15,457 bases of DNA from an uncultured Bacteroidales bacterium (GCA_934667175.1 CAKULN010000063.1:1-15457); one strand, 5' to 3'. Shown: positions 1 through 8,004, numbered from the stretch's first letter. Notes: generated from the sequence alone by a model not told the origin. Made by a program: numbers and translations.

Positions 1-18
1 CTCTGACAACTGTCAGAG
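1..18. repeat. Short perfect inverted repeat (hairpin)
   Basis: CTCTGACA at 1-8 and TGTCAGAG at 11-18 form an 8-bp perfect dyad with a 2-nt centre. It lies at the window edge. It could be the stem of a terminator for a gene outside the window, but no T-run follows on the plus strand, so its role is open. Confidence 0.3.
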
Positions 19-52
19 GCACATCTCCGTGTCCGTGGTTTGAAAAGCATAA

Positions 53-74
53 GGTAGCATCCGAAGAAGTACGA
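53..74 (+). repeat. IS66 remnant, right-end terminal inverted repeat
   Basis: This 22-bp stretch contains GCATCCGA, and 17 of its 22 positions match the left end read inward from 615 (594-615, minus strand). It lies about 90 bp beyond the stop codon of the transposase remnant, where the distal IS end is expected. Confidence 0.6.
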
Positions 75-162
75 AGTACGTGTTGACAAAGTAATATGCA
101 ACTGGCACAACTGGGATGTCGGTTGCATTGTCTTTATAGAAGAGAGATGCCGTCGAGAGTTA

Positions 163-450
163 CTATGCCGTGGCGGTGTGAGCGGTGGCCCAGCTGCCTG
201 GGAACAGGTCGGAGCGGTCCTTTCTGTCAAGCCCATATTCCGGGATGCGGAGGAGGACATCTTCAAGTCATGTCCGTTCATCACGCAATGAGCCTTGCAG
301 GTGGCCATCAGGGAGTAGACCACCGCAGTTCTGTGCGGCCTCGTCGTCTTCGCAGAACAGATAGTTCTTGCGCGCTTATGTTGTACACCACATATGCGCC
401 CGATGGTCAGGGACCTGATACAGTTTTTCCGTCTATCTTGTAGCGGCTCT
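163..450 (-). pseudogene. IS66 transposase TnpC, C-terminal remnant
   Basis: Minus-strand fragments in shifting frames reconstruct the end of an IS66-type TnpC. In order they are YKIDGK (near 440), IRSLTIGR (near 400), KNYLFCEDDEAA (about 333-368), VVYSLMATCKAH (about 287-323), then LEDVLLRIPEYGL and the tail DLFPGSW, ending in a TAG at 163-165. IS66 TnpC proteins typically end with the same series: an ID..NN..E.AIRP.xxGRKNYLF block, EAA, SLLATCKAH, a conserved leucine-rich block and LLP..W. At least three frame changes and in-frame stops show it is dead. The N-terminal four fifths, including the first catalytic acidic residues, are absent. The upstream boundary is approximate because the deletion junction cannot be placed exactly. 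Confidence 0.7.
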
Positions 451-454
451 ATCT

Positions 455-547
455 GTGACAGGCGGTTTTTTTCAGGATATTCTTGACCGACTCTCCTTAC
501 TCCAAGCACGCGGCCCAGATCTCTTCGATTTGTTCGCGTGTAAGCAT
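455..547 (-). pseudogene. IS66 first small ORF, N-terminal remnant
   Basis: An ATG at 547 (minus strand), about 68 bp inside the IS left end, opens MLTREQIEEIWAACLE, then hits a TAA at 497-499. The frame continues as GESVKNILKK. The position just inside the terminal repeat and the helix-turn-helix-like start fit the accessory ORF that begins IS66 elements. The sequence then runs straight into the TnpC C-terminal remnant, so the rest of this ORF, tnpB and most of tnpC have been deleted. The family call rests mainly on context; the fragment alone is too short to be decisive. Confidence 0.45.
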
Positions 548-691
548 ATGACTTTGATTTTTCGGCAAAGTGATAGCTTGCGACAAATAACAGTCGTGCT
601 TTGTCGGATGCTTACGCTGTTAGTTCATTATTCACAGTAGATAGAATTTTTTTCCATTATTTCTGACAAGGCATACGAACACATAACTGAA

Positions 692-735
692 GAGGATGAC
701 TTCAAAAAGCCTCTCGGACTTCTGAAGTCATCCTC
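692..735 (-). terminator. Hairpin at the 3' end of the left susCD operon
   Basis: GAGGATGACTTCA (692-704) pairs perfectly with TGAAGTCATCCTC (723-735), giving a 13-bp stem with an 18-nt loop, 25 bp beyond the stop of the last gene of the minus-strand operon. No T-run follows the stem on the minus strand, so it may be a transcript-end or stabilising hairpin rather than a classic intrinsic terminator. Confidence 0.55.
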
Positions 736-759
736 CATATCATGAATTCTAATTAGAAT

Positions 760-1620
760 TTATTTGTTAGGAACGAAATATTCCTCTTGATATCCAGCGT
801 TTCCGGCTGACACATAGTATTGGCCATAGATGGTGCAGCTGTAGTCTTCATACAAGCGACTTTCGTAACCGCCGTCTGTCACCCAGGAGTCATCACCTTG
901 CCAGTAACCGACATCCCTGATGCTGATCGCACCATACTTGCTGTGTATCAAGCCCGTGCTCTGAGCTTTGATACGGACGAATTGATAGTTACCATTCTCA
1001 TCGGAGCCTGTTTTACCAATCGTGAAGAAATTGAGATTCTGACCCTGGCCGAAAAGATTCTTCAACCGGTATTGGGTCTTGTCCTCATCCTGCTGCTGAA
1101 GTATCACATCCCCCTTGGTAGCGCCAACAAGCCCTTTTGAGAAAGAGTTGACAAATGTATAAGTGCCGGTGCAGAGGGTGTTCCATTTCAAGCCGGTGAA
1201 AGAAACCGAGGAGACGGTTTTCTCCCCTTTTCCAACTGCGACTGCGGTGATGATATTCTCATAATACAGATTCTTGATAATCGCGTCAGCCACGTATGAT
1301 CCATCAAAGGGGTTCTTTTCTACAGTCAGTTTTGTACCGTTGGAAACAACATAGTCAGCGTACGCTTCATCAGAAAGATTCCGTTCTTCTTTCTGGGACT
1401 TCAGCTCCGCCAGATAATATACATCAGTTGTGGCATTGTTCGCCGCGAAACGAACCACAGCGTCACAGTCAGGATCATTAGGCAGTTCGGCCGAGAATGC
1501 CTTAAGAACGACATTCGGGACTGAATCATGCCCTGCGTCTGCGCCATACTTGTCTTTCTCGCATGACGCCAAGGTGGCAACGAGAGCAAGACCTGCTAAT
1601 ACATATAGATATCTTTTCAT
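760..1620 (-). CDS. Outer-membrane lipoprotein, third gene of the left susCD operon
   Basis: This 286-aa protein begins with a lipoprotein signal peptide: KR, a hydrophobic stretch, then the lipobox LASC with the acylated cysteine at residue 20. Acidic and charged residues follow (CEKDKYGAD), as in Bacteroidota lipoproteins sent to the cell surface. About residues 35-135 look like a beta-sandwich or fibronectin-like module. The C-terminal half, about 145-286, is rich in Tyr, Gly and Asp and is probably all-beta. It follows susD by 16 nt and shares its transcript. In this position SusE/SusF-like surface glycan-binding proteins are usual, so ligand capture beside the SusCD pair is the natural inference, but I do not recognise a named family and no substrate can be read from the sequence. 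The upstream spacer is AT-rich without a clear Shine-Dalgarno, usual for this phylum. Confidence 0.85.
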   Translation of the reverse strand: MKRYLYVLAGLALVATLASCEKDKYGADAGHDSVPNVVLKAFSAELPNDPDCDAVVRFAANNATTDVYYLAELKSQKEERNLSDEAYADYVVSNGTKLTVEKNPFDGSYVADAIIKNLYYENIITAVAVGKGEKTVSSVSFTGLKWNTLCTGTYTFVNSFSKGLVGATKGDVILQQQDEDKTQYRLKNLFGQGQNLNFFTIGKTGSDENGNYQFVRIKAQSTGLIHSKYGAISIRDVGYWQGDDSWVTDGGYESRLYEDYSCTIYGQYYVSAGNAGYQEEYFVPNK

Positions 1621-1636
1621 AATTCAATATTTTAAT

Positions 1637-3310
1637 TTACCATACAAACTCTTTGGAATCTTCTGTAGGTTTGATAGGGGTAGGGTTCTGGACAAGATCC
1701 ATGTTATAATTGGATTCTGTGCCGACGAAGCAAAGGGTCATCCATTGAGGATTTTTTGTCTCATTCCAACGATAACCTTCAGGGTGGTTTGTGCCTGTAT
1801 AGCTGCGGATGATGCCGGCGCTGTAACGCTTGATGTCAAATGTCGCGAAACCTTCGCCCCATAACTCCACGCGGCGCTGCCACCAACATTCCTGCTGGAA
1901 GGTGTTGGCTCTCGTGGCGTAATAAGCGTCATGATGTGTGCCATATTCAAAATTAGGGTCACGCTTCTTTGCAAACTCTGTAAGAAGAGTCTTGCCACGA
2001 CTTTCGTCCTGCATTCCGGCAGCCTCGATCTCAATAAGTTTCATCTCCTCGACTCTCATTATTGGCACCGCTACCGTAAACGCCGCATATTGATCCTTAT
2101 GTTCTCCGTTCTTAGGACGGAACTTGACCGGGATTCCACCTACGGATTCTTTTGCCGAAACATTGTATCCTGTGTTGTAGAGGCCGTCAGGTGAATCCGA
2201 ATATGCGGCGAGGGCCGCTATCTTCTCCTCCTCTGAGCCAAGGGCGTCTATAGCTGGGTCCACCCAGCACTTTCTGCGGAAATCGGTGGCCGGGATAGTG
2301 GAGAACAGGTGAGAGTCGATTCGCTTAGGACCGACATAGTTTGCGGAGTAGCCACAAGCGGATTCTGATACCTCTACAATCATCTGTGAGCCCCATGATG
2401 AGTCGCCATCGTTGAGGGTGATGTTCTTGTCGTCCGACTTGTAAGTCATGCCAAAAATCCATGAATCGTTTGGGGTGTTGAAGCCTGTCTGCTGATTGGT
2501 GTACTCGTCGGCGGTCATCTCAGTGTAACCTTCCTGTGCGAGTTTGGCATATTTCTCGGCGTTAGGCCAATCCTCCATAGTAAGGTATGCACGAGCCTTG
2601 AGCCCATATACCACTGACTGATCAGGGACGAACTTGTCCTCACGAGTGTAGCCTGCAAGGTATTCCTCAGCGAGGTTCAGGTCATCAATTATGTGACCGA
2701 AGATCACCTCATTGGTGGCGCGAGGATTGTGGATGCAATCCTCGACAAGGGTCTCTTCCGTGATGAACGGAACCGTGATCGCTGACTTGTCTTCAGCATA
2801 AGTCTTTTCTGAATACATTTGGGCAATATCCATGAAGAACATCGCACGCATGGCAAGAGCGATACCTGCCCCTACCTTTTTGGATTCGTCAGGGGAAGCC
2901 TTGTACATGGACAGAACCGTGTTGCAATTCTTTATCCACTTGTAGTAATACGTCCATGGAAGCTGGCAGATTGCATACCCTGGTCCCAAACCAGTGCCGC
3001 AGCCGTACCATGTGGAATACCACTCACTGCCTGAATCCTCGCATACGATGTCATTTCCCATGACGTCTCTCTGCAGAAAGAATGAAGGATAACCAAAATC
3101 CCAAGCGTAAGTATTGCTGTTGCCGCCGTAAGTGAATGCGCCGCAAAGGGAGCTGGTGATGGCGTCGACAAAGTTATCGTAGGATCCGGGAGCGGCGGCC
3201 GCCTGCTCCAAAGTTACACTGCTGCCCTGAGGCTCGATTTCCTGAATGCACCCGGAAGCCAAAGGAACGATGCAGGCTGCTGATATAAAAGCTTTGATGA
3301 TATTTTTCAT
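1637..3310 (-). CDS. SusD/RagB-family outer-membrane lipoprotein (left operon)
   Basis: This 557-aa surface lipoprotein forms the lid of a SusCD transporter, binding substrate and delivering it to the SusC barrel. The ATG at 3310 is preferred over an in-frame TTG 15 nt upstream because the Shine-Dalgarno GGAGGA lies between them, correctly spaced for the ATG. The signal peptide ends in LASGC with the lipidated cysteine at residue 21, followed by acidic residues. The N-terminal half carries the helical, TPR-like SusD core (the LAMRAMFFMDIAQMYSE region, then a conserved ITVPFITEE stretch). The C-terminal part has RRVELWGEGFATFDIKR, the usual RxxEF/LWGEG signature of the family. The length is normal. 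The gene starts 18 nt after susC and lies 16 nt before the lipoprotein gene. Substrate is unknown: no glycoside hydrolase, lyase or protease lies nearby. Confidence 0.95.
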   Translation of the reverse strand: MKNIIKAFISAACIVPLASGCIQEIEPQGSSVTLEQAAAAPGSYDNFVDAITSSLCGAFTYGGNSNTYAWDFGYPSFFLQRDVMGNDIVCEDSGSEWYSTWYGCGTGLGPGYAICQLPWTYYYKWIKNCNTVLSMYKASPDESKKVGAGIALAMRAMFFMDIAQMYSEKTYAEDKSAITVPFITEETLVEDCIHNPRATNEVIFGHIIDDLNLAEEYLAGYTREDKFVPDQSVVYGLKARAYLTMEDWPNAEKYAKLAQEGYTEMTADEYTNQQTGFNTPNDSWIFGMTYKSDDKNITLNDGDSSWGSQMIVEVSESACGYSANYVGPKRIDSHLFSTIPATDFRRKCWVDPAIDALGSEEEKIAALAAYSDSPDGLYNTGYNVSAKESVGGIPVKFRPKNGEHKDQYAAFTVAVPIMRVEEMKLIEIEAAGMQDESRGKTLLTEFAKKRDPNFEYGTHHDAYYATRANTFQQECWWQRRVELWGEGFATFDIKRYSAGIIRSYTGTNHPEGYRWNETKNPQWMTLCFVGTESNYNMDLVQNPTPIKPTEDSKEFVW

Positions 3311-3328
3311 GTTCAATTCCTCCAAAAA

Positions 3329-6300
3329 TTAGAATGTCAACTGAATTCCTGCGGAAATAGTGCGGACTGGTGAGTAGACAGCGACTGTGGTATTCTCTGC
3401 GTAAGAATAACGAGGGTCAAGTCCTTTTCGCGCAGACCAGAACCAAAGGTTCTCGCCTGCCGCATAGACTCTTGCCTTGGAGATGCCATTGACAAGATTC
3501 TTAGGAAGTGTGTAACCAACGGTGAACGACTGGAAATTAAGATAGCTGGAGCTGGTGAGCCACCTGTCCGAGGCTCCGGTTGAATATTGGTCACCGTAGT
3601 ACCATCTTGGAATGGAACTGGAAGTGTTGTTCACGGACCAGGCTTTTTTCCAATCCTTATGGAAGGTGGAACCTGCGGAACCGGCGTCTTCCCATGGGCT
3701 CATGAAACCAGCGTAGCGGGTATCATATATCTTGCCTCCCAACTGATAATCGAATGTGGCTGAGAAGTCAAAATTCCCTACTCTGAGGTCAGTGCTGAAA
3801 CCACCGAATAGCTTAGGAAGCATTGAGCCAAGCTCGTAGAATGTCGCCTCGTTCGGATTTGTGGTGACTTCGTCGGTAAGGGTACCAGGTCTGTCTGTTT
3901 TTCCACCAAGGGAACTGTCAACGTAATATAGAGCCTCTCCGTTCTCGTTCACTCCGGCATATTTGTGGCGGAATGCATTGTAAAGTGGGCCGCCGACCTT
4001 ATACCAGCGGCTGTTCTCGGTGAATCCTTTGTACCCGTTGTCAGGATCCAGCATCTTCGTCTCCGGGAGACTGAGGATCTTGGTTGAGTTGTGGGACGCG
4101 TTTATGGACACATTCCAATCAACGGCTTTTGTTCTGACGATGGCCGCGTTGAGAACAATCTCGAAACCAAGGTTCTGGATGTCACCCATGTTTCCGTAAT
4201 AACCACGCGAACCGGAATGCTCAGGGACTGAGAGCCAGAACAACTGATCCTGGGCAATCTTGTCATAAACATCGAGGGAACCGGAAAGACGCCCGTGCCA
4301 GAAACTGAATTCTGTGCCGACGTTGATGTTGGTTGTGGTCTCCCAAGTGATGTTTGGATTACCTATTGTTGAGAAGGTCGGGGACATTGAATACGTGCCG
4401 GATGGTGTAAGGGTGTACATGTCCGTATACCTGTTGCTGCCTATGCTGTCATTACCCTGCTGTCCCACCGACGCCTTGAGTTTCAGCATGTCAATCCAAC
4501 TTGCGTCTGCAAGGAAATTCTCCTTGGATGCGATCCAGGCCAGGCCGACTGACCAGAAATCGCCCCACCATCTGCCGTCTTTCTTCATGAAGTTTGAGGA
4601 AGCGTCACGTCGGTATGACACAGAGGCATGATACTTTTGGGCATAGTCGTAGTGAGCGCTCAGGAAATAACCTTCGACATTGTACTCGGTCTTGTACCCC
4701 TGCGAGTTGTACTTGTTCGCAGCGGCGTTGATTTCCTGAATGTCTGGAGAGAAGAGACCGCGTGCGCTCGCCTCCAGATAGTAGGATTTTGTGTTATAGT
4801 ACTCATGACCCACGAGAGCGTTCACGTTGTGTTCCCCGAATTTGTTGTGGTATGTCAAAGTCTGTGTATGGTTTGTACGGAAGCCTGTGTTCTGATACTT
4901 GGTGAGTTCGCCGTTGACACCGACCTTATTTCCATATAGGGCATTGTCATAGTGGTGATAAAGCGTACCACCCCAGTTTATTGTGGATGTGGCGTTGAAC
5001 TTGAGCCAGGAAGTGATGTCGGCGTCAGCAGAGAATGTTCCATTGAACTGATTGCCGATTGTATAATGCTTGTTGTACCGGTTGCTTCCCAAAGGGTTGC
5101 CAGTCTGGAGGAACGCTCGGGCCACAGGATAATCCTTCCCAGGCACACCGTAGTCATATTGATCGTTTCCATTGGCGTCTGTTCTGATGACAGGATTTCC
5201 GTTAGAGTCGAGCACCCTTACATAAGCCGGATAGATAGGAGCGATCTGAGTGGTGTAGTACATCAGGTTCGTGGATCCGAGAGAGGTGTCCATATTAGGG
5301 TTGGACTCGGTCTTTGAGTGGACATAACCGATATTTCCTGAGAATTTGAGCCATTTCTTGACCTGATAGTCAGCCTTGAGACGGCCGCTGATACGGTTGT
5401 AACCAGAATATTGAATGATACCATCCTCGTCAAGGTAGCCTAAACTTGCGTAGACTGAAGCCTTGTCGTTACCGCCGTTAATGCTGAGGTTATACTCCTG
5501 ACGCATAGCGTTCTTGTAGGCCAGATCTTTCCAATCGTCAGGCTGGAGCCAGTAGGTCTCGTCACCTGACTTGATGGCATACCCAAGGGTGGCGTTAGGA
5601 TTGATCTTGCCGTCAATGCCTATGAGCTGCTGTCCTTCAGGAACCGTGAATGTCTGATAGCCCAGAAGCTCAATCATCCTCTGATTGGCTTTCACGTTGG
5701 CGGCCTCCGCCGAGATTCCTGTGTTATAATAATAATTGTTGAAGAGTTGGGCATAAGACGCCTCATAGTATTCAGCAGGGTCGGTGATGGTCTCGTAATC
5801 CTGCGTCGCGCGGCTGTTGACACCCCACTTGGCATCGAAATTGACAATAGCGTCGCTGCTCCTGCTCCGCTTGGTGGTTACGATGATGACACCGGCGGCT
5901 CCACGTGCTCCATACAGGGCGGCTGAAGCCGCATCCTTAAGGACTGTCACTGATTCAATGTCGCTTTGTGGGATGTTTGACAAAGATGCGGAATAAGTGG
6001 CCCCGTCAACAATCACCAGCGGGTCGGTGGAAGCGTACATGGATGCGATACCGCGGATATTCATAGAACCCGCACCCGATCCAGGTGCTCCGGACGCACC
6101 TCTCATCTGAAGACCGGCGACATTGCCAACGAGAGAGTTGGCGACGTTGGATGTCTGCCTTTTCTGCAGTTGGTCGGACTTCATGACGGAAGCCGACCCC
6201 GTGAAGGCCTCTTTGGTCGTGGTTCCGAACGCCACGACGATGGTCTCGTTGAGCACGTTCTGGTCTTCCACCAGAACCACGTTGATGTTCTTACGTCCGT

Positions 6301-6550
6301 TAGGTGTGATCCTCTGCTCTTCAAAGCCGATGAATGAGAACACCAAAATACCATCTTTCGGAACATTCACAGAATAGTTCCCATCCAGATCGGTGTTCAC
6401 CCCGACTGTTGTCCCGGCGACCAGCACGGACGCTCCGGCCAAAGGCTGACCGCTTTCGTCTGTAACGGTACCTGTCACAGTGTTCTGGGCGAATGCCATG
6501 CCTATGCTGACAAACAGGCACAGCGCGATTGTAAATAATTTTTTACCCAT
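3329..6550 (-). CDS. SusC/RagA-family TonB-dependent outer-membrane transporter (left operon)
   Basis: This 1073-aa protein is a TonB-dependent active importer working with the SusD next to it. Residues 1-21 are a signal peptide cleaved before Q22. Residues about 24-98 form a carboxypeptidase-regulatory-like beta-sandwich (TGTVTDESGQPLAGASV, then the GTTVGVNTDLDGNYSV region). A TonB-box-like segment, ETIVVAFGT, lies at 102-110, and the plug at about 113-228 ends in the family motif LKDAASAALYGARGAAGVII. The remainder is the 22-strand barrel, ending in an aromatic residue (QLTF). I start it at 6550 (MGKKLF), not at the in-frame ATG at 6616, because the signal peptide begins there and the right-hand paralogue starts identically. 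Its first 50 bases and leader are an inverted copy of the right susC start, while the mature protein differs strongly. Expression is probably set by inversion of the DNA upstream. Confidence 0.95.
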   Translation of the reverse strand: MGKKLFTIALCLFVSIGMAFAQNTVTGTVTDESGQPLAGASVLVAGTTVGVNTDLDGNYSVNVPKDGILVFSFIGFEEQRITPNGRKNINVVLVEDQNVLNETIVVAFGTTTKEAFTGSASVMKSDQLQKRQTSNVANSLVGNVAGLQMRGASGAPGSGAGSMNIRGIASMYASTDPLVIVDGATYSASLSNIPQSDIESVTVLKDAASAALYGARGAAGVIIVTTKRSRSSDAIVNFDAKWGVNSRATQDYETITDPAEYYEASYAQLFNNYYYNTGISAEAANVKANQRMIELLGYQTFTVPEGQQLIGIDGKINPNATLGYAIKSGDETYWLQPDDWKDLAYKNAMRQEYNLSINGGNDKASVYASLGYLDEDGIIQYSGYNRISGRLKADYQVKKWLKFSGNIGYVHSKTESNPNMDTSLGSTNLMYYTTQIAPIYPAYVRVLDSNGNPVIRTDANGNDQYDYGVPGKDYPVARAFLQTGNPLGSNRYNKHYTIGNQFNGTFSADADITSWLKFNATSTINWGGTLYHHYDNALYGNKVGVNGELTKYQNTGFRTNHTQTLTYHNKFGEHNVNALVGHEYYNTKSYYLEASARGLFSPDIQEINAAANKYNSQGYKTEYNVEGYFLSAHYDYAQKYHASVSYRRDASSNFMKKDGRWWGDFWSVGLAWIASKENFLADASWIDMLKLKASVGQQGNDSIGSNRYTDMYTLTPSGTYSMSPTFSTIGNPNITWETTTNINVGTEFSFWHGRLSGSLDVYDKIAQDQLFWLSVPEHSGSRGYYGNMGDIQNLGFEIVLNAAIVRTKAVDWNVSINASHNSTKILSLPETKMLDPDNGYKGFTENSRWYKVGGPLYNAFRHKYAGVNENGEALYYVDSSLGGKTDRPGTLTDEVTTNPNEATFYELGSMLPKLFGGFSTDLRVGNFDFSATFDYQLGGKIYDTRYAGFMSPWEDAGSAGSTFHKDWKKAWSVNNTSSSIPRWYYGDQYSTGASDRWLTSSSYLNFQSFTVGYTLPKNLVNGISKARVYAAGENLWFWSARKGLDPRYSYAENTTVAVYSPVRTISAGIQLTF

Positions 6551-6577
6551 AAGCTTAAAACTTTTGTTAAACTTAAC
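6501..6577 (-). repeat. Inverted repeat L, leader and start of left susC
   Basis: Read on the minus strand, this 77-bp arm matches 8052-8127 on the plus strand with one mismatch (6575, T versus C) and a 1-nt length difference in a T-run just upstream of AAGCTT. It includes 27 bp of leader plus the first 50 bases of the gene, in which every synonymous position is identical; similarity drops sharply at base 51. Near its outer end lies the perfect dyad GTTAA-GT-TTAAC (6566-6577). Confidence 0.92.
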
Positions 6578-7062
6578 GATTATTGAATGTTGAAATAGTA
6601 ATCGAAACGATGTCAATGCAGCGGATCAGAAATCACATGAATATCCTCGGGCTTCTGTTCATGGCCGGCCATCCTATGGAAAGAGATGTGCGGCGGACGA
6701 GAAAAGCACGCATTATATCTTTCATTCTGTTAACATCATACATGACCATCTGCGTCTATTGTTAAACTTGACCTTTAATAATAGTAATAAATGTTCTTAC
6801 GTATTAAACATAATTAAAATTTTGTTCGTCGGAGTCATGAATTCAAGCTTTGAAATGACTGCCAACCCCCATAAACTTTTGGCAATATAATTACATTTTT
6901 TTGAAAATGCAACTAATAGATACGAAATGAAAACAAATAAACGCGAAAAACTTTATCGTTTTAAGATTACGGCTTTTCCGACAAATAAAAAAATCCGATT
7001 CCGAATTGTTGTAATAACCAGATATGGTGTTTAAAATTTTTATTATTAAAATTTATTAAAAA
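6578..7062. promoter_or_regulatory. Non-coding region between left susC repeat and recombinase
   Basis: This 485-bp stretch has no convincing gene. It must hold the promoter of the recombinase and, if the switch model is right, a minus-strand promoter for the left susCD operon. No perfect TAnnTTTG occurs on either strand. The best plus-strand candidate is TTTG (6849-6852), 21 nt, then AACTTTTG (6874-6881), overlapped by a GCCAA/TTGGC dyad (6861-6865 and 6879-6883). The best minus-strand candidate is TATGTTTA at 6805-6812, with no clear -33 element. Other features are a 12-bp palindrome ATGGCCGGCCAT (6661-6672), a possible 30-codon minus-strand ORF (6633-6725) and a recombination-site-like repeat (6756-6780). 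The part nearest the recombinase (about 6890-7062) is strongly AT-rich. Confidence 0.45.
6756..6780 (-). repeat. Internal site M, third copy of the recombination-site core
   Basis: On the minus strand this 25-mer matches 8044-8068 on the plus strand at 23 of 25 positions, including the uninterrupted GGTCAAGTTTAACAA. It is inverted relative to the right site and in direct orientation to the left site. It shares 11 of 12 bases of the GTyAAGTTTAAC core with the left repeat. Confidence 0.6.
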
Positions 7063-7986
7063 ATGACACAAATTGCATTTCAAAAAGTCTGCGGGTTATG
7101 GAAAGACGAGAAAAAGCGCTATGTGAAGATGTCCACGATGGCGGCCTATTCCCTTATCATTCAGAATCATCTGGAGCCGAGGTTTGAGAATCTGAGCGAT
7201 GTGACACCTAGTTCCGTGCAGTCATTGGTTGATTCAAAATTGAAAGATGGACTGAATGTGACAACAATTAAAGGAATATTGATAGTCTTGAAAATGATTC
7301 TCAAATTCGGGGAGAAGCAAGGATGGATCGGTCACCAGCTGATAGAAGTGAAGTTTCCGACCCAGAGAATGCGGCATCAGACCGATGTGCTTTCTCTGTG
7401 TGAGGAACAACGCATGCTTAACTACTTGTCTACCCACCATGGGAAATATAATCTTGGCTTGCAGATCTGCCTTTTCACGGGTATGAGGATAGGAGAGGTC
7501 TGCGCACTGAGATGGGAAGATGTGGACATCAAGGCCGGAACCATCCGGATAAGAAGGACGGTGCATCGGGTCTATGTGATCGATGACGGCCCCAAGCACT
7601 CTGAACTCACTCTGGACTACCCAAAGACAGCAGGTTCCTACAGAGAGATTCCGGTAATCAGAGATCTTGCCGACATTCTTGCTAAATATTCAAAAGGTGC
7701 GATTGACAAGCATTTCGTGATCTCGGGCTTGCCTAATCCGACCGAGCCTCAGACTATGCGCAACCACTTCAAGAAAGTGGCCGCCACACTTGGCTTGTCA
7801 ATGCGCCGCTTCCATGGCTTGCGGCACACTTTCGCCACGCGGTGTGTTGAAAGCAAATGCGACTACAAGACCCTGAGCTCAATTCTCGGCCATGCCAACG
7901 TCAGCACCACGCTGAACCTTTACGTCCATCCCGGGATGGAGCAGAAACGAAAATGCGTAGAGGACATGATCCGGTCAATTGTCTAA
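7063..7986 (+). CDS. Tyrosine site-specific recombinase (putative susCD invertase)
   Basis: This 307-aa phage-integrase-family recombinase cuts and rejoins DNA at paired sites through a 3'-phosphotyrosyl link. Residues about 5-90 form the helical N-terminal core-binding (SAM-like) domain. The catalytic domain follows, with Arg I R142 in FTGMRIGEVCALRW, the beta-hairpin lysine probably K188 (YPKTAGSYR), H251 and R254 in HGLRHTFATR, H277 in LGHANVSTTLNLY, and the nucleophile Y287. All expected residues are present, so it should be active. It lacks the long N-terminal arm-binding domain of large conjugative-transposon integrases, consistent with a simple invertase. The start ATG is preceded by an A/T-rich tract without a Shine-Dalgarno. 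It sits alone between two divergent susC genes and inside the inverted repeats, so inversion of that segment is its most likely job. A decayed mobile element integrase is the alternative, but no att or cargo genes are seen. Confidence 0.92.
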   Translation: MTQIAFQKVCGLWKDEKKRYVKMSTMAAYSLIIQNHLEPRFENLSDVTPSSVQSLVDSKLKDGLNVTTIKGILIVLKMILKFGEKQGWIGHQLIEVKFPTQRMRHQTDVLSLCEEQRMLNYLSTHHGKYNLGLQICLFTGMRIGEVCALRWEDVDIKAGTIRIRRTVHRVYVIDDGPKHSELTLDYPKTAGSYREIPVIRDLADILAKYSKGAIDKHFVISGLPNPTEPQTMRNHFKKVAATLGLSMRRFHGLRHTFATRCVESKCDYKTLSSILGHANVSTTLNLYVHPGMEQKRKCVEDMIRSIV

Positions 7987-8004
7987 ACACCACCCATGAG
8001 TCCA

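Larger units (their letters stand above)
53..615 (-). mobile_element. Internally deleted IS66-family insertion sequence remnant
   Basis: The element reads on the minus strand. Its left end starts at 615 with GTAAGCATCC, the GTAAGC-type terminus typical of IS66 elements. The opposite end at 53-74 is an imperfect inverted copy (17 of 22 positions). Inside, about 16 codons of a small first ORF starting at 547 are followed, after a short gap, by frameshifted pieces of the C-terminus of the large transposase TnpC. A complete IS66 element carries two small ORFs plus an about 500-aa TnpC in about 2.5 kb, so most of the interior is missing. No 8-bp target duplication is visible (compare 45-52 with 616-623), which fits an old, decayed insertion. 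Element identity is inferred from ends plus protein fragments; internal coordinates are approximate. Confidence 0.72.

Noticed and set aside
96..443. A 115-codon plus-strand open frame in the left non-coding region
   Set aside because: It is antisense to the IS66 TnpC remnant, whose minus-strand fragments match a known family; the plus-strand translation has no recognisable features.
3311..3325. TTG start extending the left SusD by five codons
   Set aside because: The Shine-Dalgarno GGAGGA would be inside the coding sequence and the signal peptide begins naturally at the ATG at 3310.
6551..6616. Upstream in-frame ATG extending the left SusC by 22 codons
   Set aside because: The extension is translated leader and repeat sequence, and would bury the signal peptide that starts at MGKKLF; the right paralogue supports the shorter form.
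6661..6672. 12-bp perfect palindrome ATGGCCGGCCAT
   Set aside because: It stands out in AT-rich DNA and may be a protein site or hairpin, but it is not shared with the other repeats and has no position-dependent partner.
6633..6725. A 30-codon minus-strand ORF (MKDIMRAFLVRRTSL...) in the left susC leader
   Set aside because: It could be a leader peptide, but it has no ribosome binding site or recognisable pattern, and such short frames are expected by chance in about 500 bp.
6583..6765. A 60-codon plus-strand frame upstream of the recombinase
   Set aside because: It overlaps the candidate recombination sites, has no ribosome binding site or known motif and is not followed by a co-oriented partner.
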